This document shows, in pieces, positions 54,128-64,000 of a DNA stretch of 64,000 nt. Source of the stretch: Gnetum montanum. Its lineage: Eukaryota > Streptophyta > Gnetopsida > Gnetales > Gnetaceae. The DNA lies in the NCBI GenBank assembly GCA_015680685.1, contig MNCI01014205.1, forward strand, positions 839,660 to 903,659. The letters run 5' to 3'. Position numbers and translations under genes: made by a program. The notes under the pieces were generated by a model. It was given only the letters and a program-made list of their open reading frames with translations, did no database searches and was not told the origin of the DNA. Positions within the stretch are counted from its first letter, which is position 1, and each line of letters opens with the position of its first letter.

Positions 54128-56362
54128 ATGTCTCTTTCACATGGAAGCAATAATGCATCGTATGAAGAGAACATTCATTGGAGAACTAATGAAAAATATA
54201 TTGAAGAAAACTAGAGTGACCAACCTCATTCAGGTGTTTCATATGTTCATGACCACCTNCAACACTAAGGGAAAAATCAAAGACATCAACATGAGCATAG
54301 GCAACATCATCACAAATAGAAAAATAGAAATAAAATTTTTTACTATGACGTGTCTGATGTTGGTGAACCCCTATTGGCCACTAAGAGCATGATGCAAATT
54401 ATAGAGGTAGTTAAAATACCTCATAGGCATTGAAAGGAAAGTTGCATCAAAAGGCTTGATATGAATAACATCCCTAAATTTGCAGAAGTCTATAATTTTG
54501 ATTTGCAACATCATTTACAAGCCTTCCATGATCCCTGCATCTTATAGAACATTGAAAGTGGGTGGTAGAGCTTAAGCTCTTTCCTAGGACACTAATAGAC
54601 AAAGCCAAAATGTGGTATAGATTTTTCAAACCAAATTCAATCCATCGGTGGTTCACAATGCTAAAACATTTCAACAAGAAATACAAAACCTTTGCAAGGG
54701 TGTCCAACCCAAGAAAACGAATCCAAGGATGAAAATAGGAACAACATGAACCATTGGATATGGCTGTAGATAGATACTATTCTATACTGTATAAATGTCC
54801 AGGCCATAGATTCTCTCAAGAAGAAAAACTTTTCCACACCATAGATGGGCTTTGTAGTCAAAAAAGAGAGACCCTTGGGAGGTATGCTCAAGGTTAATTA
54901 TATGAACTAAGAATCCATCAGATCCAAAGGCTAATTGAGCATGTGGCAAAAAAAGAAGGATAGCTATGTAAATGAGAGAATGTTGAGAAATATCATTGGA
55001 ACCCAACTCTTCAAAAGAAGAGGGTTCATCTCTATGATAAAAAAAAGGAGGCAGCTCTTAAGAAGGTGATTTCACAATAAACCTTGCCAATAAAAAAGTC
55101 TATTGATGAGCTTGAAGCAAGGCTAGATAAGATGTTGGAATGGATAAATGAGAAAGTTATGACTTGCGTAGAAATCATCGAGGAGCGAGTAATGCAAAAC
55201 AAATCAAGTGATCACAACAAAATGAGGAAGAAGGACAAAGAGATAGGTAAGAACACTAATCAAGAAAAAGGGGGAAATGGTTGTAGAAGAAAAGGCTATA
55301 AACTCAACCACTGAAGAAGATGATGGATGTGACATCTGCCTATATGACCATACAAAGGACTATTGCCCAGTTATGTTACATCCACATGAGTATTGGGCTT
55401 TTACTTTGAATCCCAAGTTTATACAAAAGAAAATGCCTAGGAAATTACCTTTCTCACAAGGTAATTATAGACAACACTACAACCAATCATACTATCTTAG
55501 TGGGACTTCTTACCAACCTCAACACTATCATCAACTATAGTAACCATCATCAAACCAACACTACCCTTACTGCCAGTTGAACACATATGAATATCATGTT
55601 TAATAACCTATTTCCCTAACTAGTTCCACTTCCTCTACCTCAAATCACTACTACCACTCTCCTGAGTATCATCAACTTGAAACATCTTCTAAAGGATCAC
55701 CACATCATGCCTCTCATCCTTTGTCATATCCTCAATATTCTCATATTTCCCTTCATCATATGTCACCACCAACAACATAGGAAGGTTTGACATCACAACA
55801 TCAACGAAAGAATTCCACTTGTGCTATGAATATACACAAAAATGATAATCCCAATAGATCTCCACCATAATCTAGAAAATGCCCTTTCTTTTGGATGGCT
55901 CCCATGTGTAAGCACAAAACTTGTGGACCTACTAACTCATACAAACCAACACAATGCCAATCAAGTGCAACATCCTTCCTTTCACAACCAATGTCCTCCT
56001 ATCTTACACAAAGGCCAACATGCATCGTTACTCCAACACTTGATAGAAATGATGAATCTAGCACTATGGAGAGGTAGAAGAATCCATGCATAACTAATCT
56101 TGATAAAGAGTGCAATTACAAGCAAGATATCTGTAAAGTTAACACAACTCCTATTTTGATCCACCGTACATTTCAAAACCAAGTGTGTGAGCAACAACCC
56201 ATATATGTAGGCACCACTAAACCAAAAGTCACTCAATGGGTTGAAAATGAAGGTCTAACACTATTTCACAAATGCATGGAGCTTGTTTGCCCACTTATTA
56301 ATTCTTGTCATGGCCAAAAGCTTAATCATGAGGGAGATGCCCCTCCTAAAATCATGAATTAA
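54128..56362 (+). pseudogene. Element F gag
   Basis: Start MSLSHGSNNASYEENIHW at 54128. The core has LDMNNIPKFAEV and HHLQAFHDPC (54455-54540). An acidic stretch precedes a complete zinc knuckle at 55328-55366, CDICLYDHTKDYCP, of C-x2-C-x3-H-x4-C form. Tyr/Gln/His-rich and Pro-rich tails follow (55440-55780). The last open piece ends at 56362 with DAPPKIMN and a stop. No protease motif is found. Several TAG/TAA stops and one N (54259) interrupt it. Confidence 0.72.
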
Positions 56363-58415
56363 TAAGTGTTTTTCATCTTCTTCTTCTTTTTTGCAATTTT
56401 TTATCATTTTCTCATTTCTTGATACAAGTTTTTTCCATACTTTGTTTGCATTCCCTTTGTCAGTAATCTCATTTGTGAATAAAACAACAAGATGTAGCCT
56501 AATGAGGTGAGGTTTTATCTATGCTGTCAAAGTCATGAGAGACTAATTATTTGGACAATGAGGCCATGTCATCCATCCATCCATTCCATTAGAAGAGGTT
56601 GTTACCATGCTCATAATGATATTCTTTTTCCATCATCAAACTAAGAATAAACTCGTAATCATTATGCCTAGATAGAAAAGTGAAGAACCAAGTGGGAATG
56701 TCAAGGGTAAGACATCAAGGTAACTTATGGAATCTCTTTGATGACTTTTGTATGTTCTATTATGGTACTAAGGTTATAATTATATCCTTGTAGATCTAAC
56801 GAAAAATAGAAGTAAGAGTAACATAATTGCTACCTTACCATGTCACTAGAAAGACATGTTACCCATGCTTGAGGGTAGTCCTCTAGTAAAGTTAACACAA
56901 ATAAAATAAAATGAAAGAGCAAAGAATAAATTTCTAAGGGTTTCACTCAAAAGGCATGTTACCCATGCATGAAGGTTGGTGACTTCTTAGAAATCAAAAA
57001 GAGAGAGAGAGAGAAAAAAAATAATGCGATGTCACTGGAACGTGGNAAGAGAAAAAAAAGAGTACCATGAATAAACTCCTTCCTTGGACAAAATGCCAAG
57101 TGATGCTACTCCTTGCAATAGTGGTTGTCTTATGTTTGTTAATCTAAGAGACAAAATAATGCAATGTCACTGGAACATGGTTTGGACTTGGTTTGAATCT
57201 TGAAAAGAAGGGCTAATGATTACTTTAACCATTAATAACACCCAAGGATTCATTATGCCTATGGTAAGGCACCTCACATCCTAATTGCTATAATTCTTTC
57301 TAAAATCCATCTCATCTCACTATTCATATGATCATAACTTGTGGTTTTGTGTAACATAGAGTTATTCTCTCAAATTGGTAATTCTAACATGTGTGTTTTG
57401 CTAAATAGGTATGCATTGCATTCAACCCCTTCTATGCCTACAGACATTTTTAGGTGTGGTTATACAAGGGAATTAATGGCTAGAGCCTACTTTGGGAAGG
57501 ACCCACTTGTATAACTATTGTAACTTGTACTTTTCTAATGCAACCACATCATCTTAAACCTTCCAAGTGCATAAATATCAATTTCAAAACCTTCTCTTAT
57601 AATACAACCTATCTATTCTATATCATGGATTCAATACCATTTTCTTACATCTTCCAAAACTTTTAATTCCTACGATTCCATTTTCCAACATTACTGGTGC
57701 CCAAATATGTATTCTCACTTATCCTAGAACTTTGAATTCTACATGAAAGCTTCCAACCAATCACAAGGCTTCATTTTCCATGCTAAATGTCCCGATGAAA
57801 TGCAATTTTAAGGCCTCTGATATCGGGTGGGATTCAATATCAGGTCTACAGAAACTATAAATAGGGCCCTCGCAATTCTTTAGAAATCATTCTCATCGAT
57901 TGTTATTATGGGAGTTTTTGCATTTTTCTTTCTTGACCAAAAGCTATGTGCATCCAAGTTTACATGATATCTAACTCCATACTACTTCCATTTCCATGGT
58001 TTTTGAACTTATTTGATCCTGAAGTGTTCAATTTCATTGAGCGGGGTGCTTGTCTGGAAAACTTGTGATAATTTTTCAAAATTTTGTATCACTTGGAAGG
58101 TATTATAAGGGTAAGAATGTTAAAAAATTATGCTTTTTAATGAACAATCAGTTGTATGCATGTCAAAACCTTTAATTAACACCCCTAAGGAATCATAACT
58201 ATCATTATAAGACATATATAAGGAAAAAGAAGTTAATTGTGAAAGGTTATAAAAGAAGTTAACACTTTTTGAGGCATTTTTCTTGAAAAAAATTTTCTAA
58301 CCCTCAAATCACATGAACTAAGAAGTTAACGAAACTAAGGACATGAGTAAGGTATAAACTTATTGATGATAAATGGAAAACACCTTAGCAACCTAGAATC
58401 CTTGAGTGATTGCAA
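56363..58415 (+). other. Element F post-gag region and ORF3 leader, no gene
   Basis: Contains AGAAAGACATGTTACCCATGC (56848-56868) and a second GGCATGTTACCCATGCATGAA (56952-56972), the reverse complement of the motif upstream of the hairpin in C, D and E. An N at 57046 stands next to a 25-base phrase repeated at 57157-57180. The promoter-like block is at 57818-57863. The foldback element is not found here. Confidence 0.6.
57818..57863 (+). promoter_or_regulatory. Element F internal promoter-like block before ORF3, class II type
   Basis: TGATATCGGGTGG (57818-57830) and CAATATCAGG (57835-57844) precede TATAAATA (57856-57863). The motifs are the gatatc/aatatc kind found in this element's own LTR U3, not the class I kind seen before ORF3 in A, C and D. 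The ORF3 start is about 550 bases downstream. Confidence 0.5.
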
Positions 58416-59853
58416 ATGGCCCCAAAGAGAGGAGGACAAGAAGGACCTTCACAGGGTGCAAGCAAACACCTAAAGGGTGGCAAAGGCTAACCAAGAGAAT
58501 AAAGTCCACCATTTAGGCATGAAGAACAAGAGGCCCAATCATTTAGCATTCATCAAAATGCCCCTATTACAGGATAGTTGGTCTAGGTATAGGCTGTGGA
58601 ACCACAGGCTCAAGTGTAGGGACAACACCTCATGTTGTCCCAAGATTGCCTCCAATCTATCCAAGAGCAATCCATGTTGACCACAATCATTATGGAAATG
58701 ATGAACTTTGGGCCATTCATGGAATTTGTCCCTGAGGTAGTCAGAACTCAGCTTCAGACATTATCTTTATGACACATCCTTTATGAAAGTGATGAATGGT
58801 ACCTTGATGAGATGTACCAATTCTAGCACAATAAAAAGGATGGTACCACCATCAACATTGGTGGAATGTCTATTTCTTTCTCAATTAGGGCCATTACAGA
58901 GGCTCTAAACATAGCTAATGTGGGGGCCAAAGTAGCACACCTATCCACAAGATCTAACATAGAAATAAGGAAGCTGTGGCTAAAATGGAAATATAACAAA
59001 GAAGATAAAATATACAATCATATGACTTTGGAATAGAGAATTTACTTCAACATCAGCACATACCATCTCTTTCCCACTAAATGGCTAAGTAAGATATCAA
59101 CCTATGCGACTAGAGGAAGTGCAATCTTGGTGGCCAAATACAACACCAACCTTACTAAACTGTACTTCATGGAAATCCAATGGTCGTTCGAGGAAAGAAA
59201 GGCAGGGAAGTCAACACTCCCATTCCCTTGCTTGATTAGGAAGTTTTGCAAGTGAGTTAGAATCCTTGGTTACACCAATGATGTTCCAAGGAGGGCCCAC
59301 AATGGTTCATTCTCTAAGTTGCTCAAACTAGCAACACCAAGGAAAGACCTTGGTGAAGAGTAAGAATAACAACCAAAAAAGAAGTGAAAATAAGAACTAG
59401 AGAAGGAGGTAGAAAAAAATCTAGAGAAATGGCAAGAGCTGCAAGTCCCACCACCACTATCACAAAATTATAGATCTTCAATGAGCCATCTACAGCGAAT
59501 TGCTGAAACTCTCACTTGGGGAAGCAAGGATGAATCCAACCTCTTCTGAGTCATTTATGATGCCATTCAGCCTACAATTTCTAACAATCCATCAAGGAGA
59601 TAGATCTCTTTTTAGTTAAGAGGAGAAGCCCAATGGTCATAGCAGATCTTTGGGAACACTGCATCTTTCTTAGTGGTGCTTGAAACTGAAGAAGGTGCAA
59701 CAATTGTGATCATGCAACACTAAGATGCAGCAAGTGCATCAAAAGTTATAATAGACGACATCAAAGAATCCTTTAATGTGCTTGTTGTGCCCCTCAATGG
59801 ACTTAACTGGAAATAAAGATGCATAGATGTTAGCTAAGACTTTAATGACTCCT
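58416..59853 (+). pseudogene. Element F ORF3, N-terminal half
   Basis: Start MAPKRGGQEGPSQGASKH. The N-domain reads EMMNFGPFMEFVPEVVRTQL, SDEWYLDEMYQF and ISFSIRAITEALNIANVG. The globular block has RIYFNISTYHLFPTKWLSKI, LYFMEIQWSFEERKAG and LPFPCLIRKFCK, aligned with A. Further on QIFGNTASFLVVLETEEGAT matches EILGNAATFSVRLEDGEGMT of A. Stops are frequent. The frame is cut by element E at 59854, before the coiled coil. Confidence 0.6.
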
Positions 59854-60666
59854 TAATGAGCAGAGAGGTACCCCTACGCTCAACTATATGAATACGAGTG
59901 TTACATGCAATTCGATTGAACTCCAAGGACTAAGTGCTTATGCACCTTCATAGAAAAAGGATGGGTTAGGTGATCGTTGTCTTCCCAAGCTTACTCGTAT
60001 GGTACGATTGTATGGTTAAGTAAACTTGAGGTATATGATTTTTATGCTTTTTATGTTTATGTCCTAGTGCTGAAAGGGAGAAGTGAAATAATTAAGTAAC
60101 TAATTTAATTTAACTAATCCACTAGGTTCTAACTAGTCCTAACACTAGCATCCATTCCCACTCTCCATACACATCTTGAACTAGTGTAACACTACTAGGA
60201 TTACCAAACGCTAATCGTTACTAGGTTACCAAGTGTTCCACATATGCTCGAAGTGGTCGTATTGTGTGCTTACTTGTGAAAATTAACAAACCAATAAAAG
60301 CAACATCAATTAACTAATGAAAGCATTAAATAACTATAAATAACATTAAATGCAATAAACAAGCTATTCTAAATGCTGCAAGGTTTATCACAAAGTTGGT
60401 CTTTATTTCCAAATACAAGGTGTGCTCAAGTACACAATGCTCAAATAAAGATTCGTTCACTTTATGACTCCTACTGTGGGCACTCAGAAATAATTCTACC
60501 ATTGGAAAGTGAAAATTGCAAGATTTTGGGTAAGGGACTAAGAAACTAATGCCAAAATGAAGTGTTCCTGCCTCTTATTTATAGGTAACGAGACAGGTCT
60601 CGATATCATATGTCCAATATCGCTTGGCAAGCTCTAATATCGCAAACCCAATATCGCGGTTCATCA
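59854..60666 (-). repeat. Element E 3' LTR, class II U3
   Basis: On the minus strand it starts TGATGAACCGCGATATTGGG at 60666 and ends GGGGTACCTCTCTGCTCATTA at 59854. U3 (60666-60590) has four atatcg-type motifs. TATTTATA (TATA complement) is at 60576-60583. Length 813 bases. Confidence 0.88.
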
Positions 60667-62560
60667 TACCCCCACGATTGAATGAAAACTCACCCTCGAG
60701 TTCCTTACAAAATATTGGGAAGGTATGGGGTTATTGACATGGAGTGATAGACTCAAAATGCCCGATGAATGGATTGACAAATATATTACAACATTGGTGC
60801 TCATATGCATTGTGGTGAACACCATGCATAGATGACATCTAGACCTTTATTTGATAGCTTGGAGAGAGAGAGAAAAGAAAATGAGACGCATTGCTGCCAA
60901 TGTCAAGACCGTGCACACTGTTGTTCATCCATGGTCATATAATGCATGTTCCTTGCATAACTGCTTCATCTCCAATCCATCTTGAGTGCTCCCTCCTATC
61001 CCAGTCCATTGTTCATGTCATTGCCATCTGCACACACAACACATTCACAAATTAGTAAGGATAAATAAGATATAATGTGATTGATACCTTGCCTTGCTAT
61101 GAAGCACATTGGCTGGGTTGTGGGTATGGTAGATACTAGGTTAGAGGTTTGTAACTGGTGACTACCCAAGGTGTAGGGGTGAGGTAATTAATGGAATGGA
61201 AAAATTTATGCTAGGACCCCCATGACTAAGAGCGAACCTCTAATAGTAATAATATGGAAAACAAAAGAACAAGGAAGAATAGATAAATAATAACAATGAG
61301 GCCAATAAAGCAAAATTGGATGTCATGGATGGTTGAAATGGGAAATGGTTAATTGCAGGAAATGTTTACAAGAAAGAACTTTACAATTGCACCATCAAGG
61401 AATGCTAGTGGATCCTCCCCAAAGTAGGCTCATGCCCTTTATGCCCTAACAAACCCACAAACCAAAGAGTCCGTAGGCTCTAGGAATGACATATGGAAAC
61501 AATGGTTAAGAACTTACCCACAAGAGTTTACCAAAGAATAATAATGCAGCAACCAAGATATAGACTGATCATAAAATTGGCAATGAGGTGGAATATGGAA
61601 AGAAATTTGGAAGAGAAGAGAGAATGGGATGGAATCCCAAGATCAAGGTTGTGTAAAGTCCCTTATGTATTATGTGGTTAAGGTGACTTAATAGAATTCA
61701 TTCCAAATCCAAATCAAGACTAACCACATCTAATGACCTCACATCAACACACTTAACCAACTCATCCTCCTAAAGCAACAAGAATACGTCCATAGAGTCA
61801 TCACCATTCCAACAAGAGAAAAATAGAGAAGCAAGAAGTGAGAAAGGGCCTTAATTAGAGGGAACCTTCAGGCATGGGTAACATATCCTTCCAGTGCCAT
61901 AACTAGTGCTTGTAGCCCATGTTTCTTTATTATTTCTAAGGGGTGTGCTTTTAATTCTTACCAGTTTTTTGTTGTTGCATGAGAACCACACCATGCAAAG
62001 ACTTATTTGATTTGGTCAACTTCCTGATATTTGGTCAAGAGTGGAATGGCAGAAGGCTGTATAAAACACATCCAAGTATCCAAGAGAATAGTCAGCACAA
62101 ATGCGTCGAATCCCATTGAGGTCAATCCATTTGAACCTTTCCTTAGTTTGAAGAATACCAAGCCACCAATTCATTAATAAGTTTACTTAGAAAAAGGGAC
62201 AGTACAGTTCCAACATCAAGGGAGATCATAGAGCTGAATGGATGGATGGATGATGTGGGCTCATTACCTATTTTATCAAAAGAAAGCATATCTTAGTATC
62301 AACAGTAAAAGTCAAAGGTAAAACCCAAACATTAGCAATCAACACTATTATAATACAATCCACCATCATGAGCACTTATTATGTGACGAATAAGAATAAA
62401 TTAAACAAATAAATAGTAAAAATATTAACGATGGTGTAAAAAAAACAAGTAAAGATGAAAAATGTGTAAAAAAAAATACAAAAGGCACTGAGGGCTTAGA
62501 ATGATTAACATTGGTGACTAAGTTGGAAGGATGATATCCAAAATAATGAGCAAGGTTGTC
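60667..62560 (-). other. Element E post-pol region, no gene
   Basis: PPT complement TACCCCCACGATTG (60667-60680), spacer, the motif GGCATGGGTAACATATCCTTCC (61872-61893), the hairpin (61940-61996), a GGATGGATGGATG run (62239-62251) and A-rich sequence up to integrase. No conserved frame. Confidence 0.7.
61940..61996 (-). repeat. Foldback element, copy E
   Basis: On the sense strand GCATGGTGTGG-TTCTCAT faces GTAAGAA-TTAAAAG-CACACCCC. The outer stem is perfect; the inner stem has one mismatch and one wobble. The loop is only about 16 bases, the shortest of the seven. Confidence 0.6.
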
Positions 62561-62703
62561 CATTTATAGAGGTGGTGTTAGTACTGGCATTTTTAGGTTC
62601 ATGGGAAGGTTTGGTTTGCTAGATGTTGACCAATAATTTCTTGNTGAGAAAGGTTGTCCATTTATAGAGGTGGTGTTAGTATTGGCCTTTTTAGGTTCAT
62701 GGN
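62551..62703. other. Duplicated phrase at single Ns, probable assembly artefact
   Basis: AAGGTTGTCCATTTATAGAGG and about 30 further bases at 62551-62603 recur at 62652-62702 with few differences. Single Ns stand at 62644 and 62703. This resembles the join at 14234-14691. Confidence 0.65.
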
Positions 62704-64000
62704 TCATAGCCCCTAAAGGAAAAGTTTCATGAATGATCTAAGGTCCTTCCCACATCATTTGAAACTTAGTTCATTGTGGCACATGTGTGGGATTCCAATG
62801 AAGAACCTGATCCCCTAGTTTGTATTTGACTTTCCTAATCCTTAAGTCATGACGTTGTTTGTTAAAGGCCTTGTGTAATTTGTTAGATGACAGGGTGGCT
62901 AATTGATTCTCATCTAGAAAGTTAAGGTTCATTAACTATTCTTTTTATGCTAGATTGAGTTCAAGGTTAAGGTCACATGCTATGGATAGGATACGGAGCT
63001 CATCTTGAATAGGAAGCATTGGAAGTTTACCGTACACTAACTCATAAGGAGAGTAGCCTATAGGGAGTTTCCATATGGAGTAGTATGCCCAAAGAGCATC
63101 ATTCAATTTGGTGCTCCAATCTCACCTATATTTGCTAATGGTTCGTGTTAATATTTTTGTGATCTCCCTATTGGTGACTTCGACTTGACCATTTGCTTGA
63201 GGATGATATGGTGTAGTCAACTTGTGCTCAACTCCTATGCGTTGCATCAACTTTTGAAAAGTCGCACCTATAAAATGTGTACCATTGTCAAAAATAAGTG
63301 CACGAGGCATGCCAAACCTATTTATGATTTGTTGTTGAACAAATCATGCAGTGGTGGATGATGTACAGTCTGTAACAGCGGTTGCTTCTGCCCACTTTGT
63401 AAAATAGTCAACAACAACAACAATGTAGGCCTTTACATTAGACATTGGTGTAATAGGTCCCATAAAATCAATTCCCCATATGTCGAAGGGTTCTAAGGGT
63501 TGAATCCATTATTGTAGACCCTCCATTCTAGCAATCATTCCCCCATCATGTTGGCAGTGCTCATAAGATTGGATGAAATGATAAGCATCCTAGAACAATA
63601 CAGGCCAATAATAACCTACAAATAAGATTTTAATGCTTGTTCATCTCCCAGCATAATTACCCCCACAAGGGCCCTCATGAGCATCTTGGAGAACTTGCAA
63701 TTGATCTACATCGGGAACACATCATCAGACTAAGCCATCGGAACATACTTTATAAAGTTGTCCATTAATTTCCATAAAATATTTGGCTTAGTGAAGAAAC
63801 TGTTGTTCTTTTTAATGTCTAACCCTTGTGGTGTTTCTTGTGTAAGGAGATAGGTAAGAATGCTACTATACCAATTTGTCTCTATGGTTAATTGATTGTT
63901 TACTACACCTGCAAAGACGAGTTCATTGGGGAAATGGTCAAAAATTGGATATTCGTAGCTGAGATAAATGATTAGCAACAACATTCTCAATACCTTTATG
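62560..64000 (-). pseudogene. Element E integrase and RNase H end
   Basis: The core piece open at 63310-63122 has PRALIFDNGTHFIGATFQKL (second Asp kept) and GQVEVTNREITKILTRTISK (Glu kept at 63181-63179). The first Asp motif is at about 63470-63460 (GIDFMGP). The zinc domain (63770-63520) has VCSDGLV and DAHEGPCGGNY, so one His is changed. The tail is disturbed by a 50-base duplication between Ns at 62644 and 62703. This integrase keeps the complete D-D-E triad. Confidence 0.85.

Larger units (their letters stand above)
53158..59853 (+). mobile_element. Element F: pol-less gypsy derivative with gag and ORF3
   Basis: Order on the plus strand: LTR (53158-54002), PBS (54003-54022), gag (54128-56362), post-gag non-coding region, TATA-bearing block (57818-57863) and ORF3 (58416 to 59853). 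There is no protease, RT, RNase H or integrase between gag and the post-pol-type region. Element E is inserted at 59854, so the 3' end lies outside the window. It would need enzymes from another copy to move. Confidence 0.75.
59854..64000 (-). mobile_element. Element E: gypsy element without ORF3, running off the window
   Basis: On the minus strand the visible part is RNase H end, integrase (63900-62560), post-pol region with one hairpin, PPT (60680-60667) and 3' LTR (60666-59854). Only 1.9 kb separate integrase from the LTR and no ORF3 is present, as in B. It is inserted in ORF3 of element F. Gag, protease and RT are outside the window. Confidence 0.85.

Noticed and set aside
1-64000. CRISPR arrays, phage defence islands, biosynthetic clusters, rRNA and tRNA genes
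   Set aside because: No regular spacer-repeat array, operon-like gene series or RNA gene core is visible; the sequence is plant nuclear repeat DNA.

Overview
The window looks like nuclear DNA of a large-genome seed plant, plausibly a gymnosperm. It holds one intact plant gene in about 64 kb. Almost everything else is old, stop-riddled Ty3/gypsy LTR retrotransposons nested in each other. No bacterial-style operon, rRNA, tRNA or CRISPR array is visible. Species cannot be fixed from the sequence.

Layout. 1-10198: element A (+), 5' end outside the window, with protease, RT, RNase H, integrase, a post-pol region, an extra ORF (ORF3), PPT and 3' LTR. 10199-12305: 3' end of a second element (A2, +) into which A is inserted. 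12306-13254: an LTR (H, -) in which A2 sits. 13563-19202: element B (-), internally deleted but still flanked by a CATAT target-site duplication. 19208-22420: 5' end of element G (-), whose LTR is split by a 1.3 kb insertion. 22421-25293: the gene island with a single-exon receptor-like kinase at 23312-24757 (+), resembling Arabidopsis At5g20050. 25294-49770: two elements, C and D (-), fused head to tail and sharing the middle LTR. 49771-53157: AT-rich DNA with degenerate repeats. 53158-59853: element F (+), with gag and ORF3 but no pol. 59854-64000: element E (-), inserted in F and running off the window.

The elements form one family of Athila/Tat type: LTRs ending TGATGA...TCATCA, a PBS resembling the tRNA-Asp 3' end, a D-L-G protease, pol order PR-RT-RH-IN, a PPT of the form TGGGGGTA, and in A, A2, C, D and F an ORF3 in the env position. 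ORF3 has a conserved N-terminal globular domain and a long coiled coil. B and E lack ORF3.

The most interesting signals are two. First, a structured foldback after pol occurs seven times in five elements, with an inner stem whose arms change together while the flanking motifs stay fixed. Second, a TATA-bearing block before ORF3 resembles the U3 class of the same element's LTR, which suggests a dedicated internal promoter. There are also assembly artefacts at single-N joins (14234-14691, 57046, 62644-62703).
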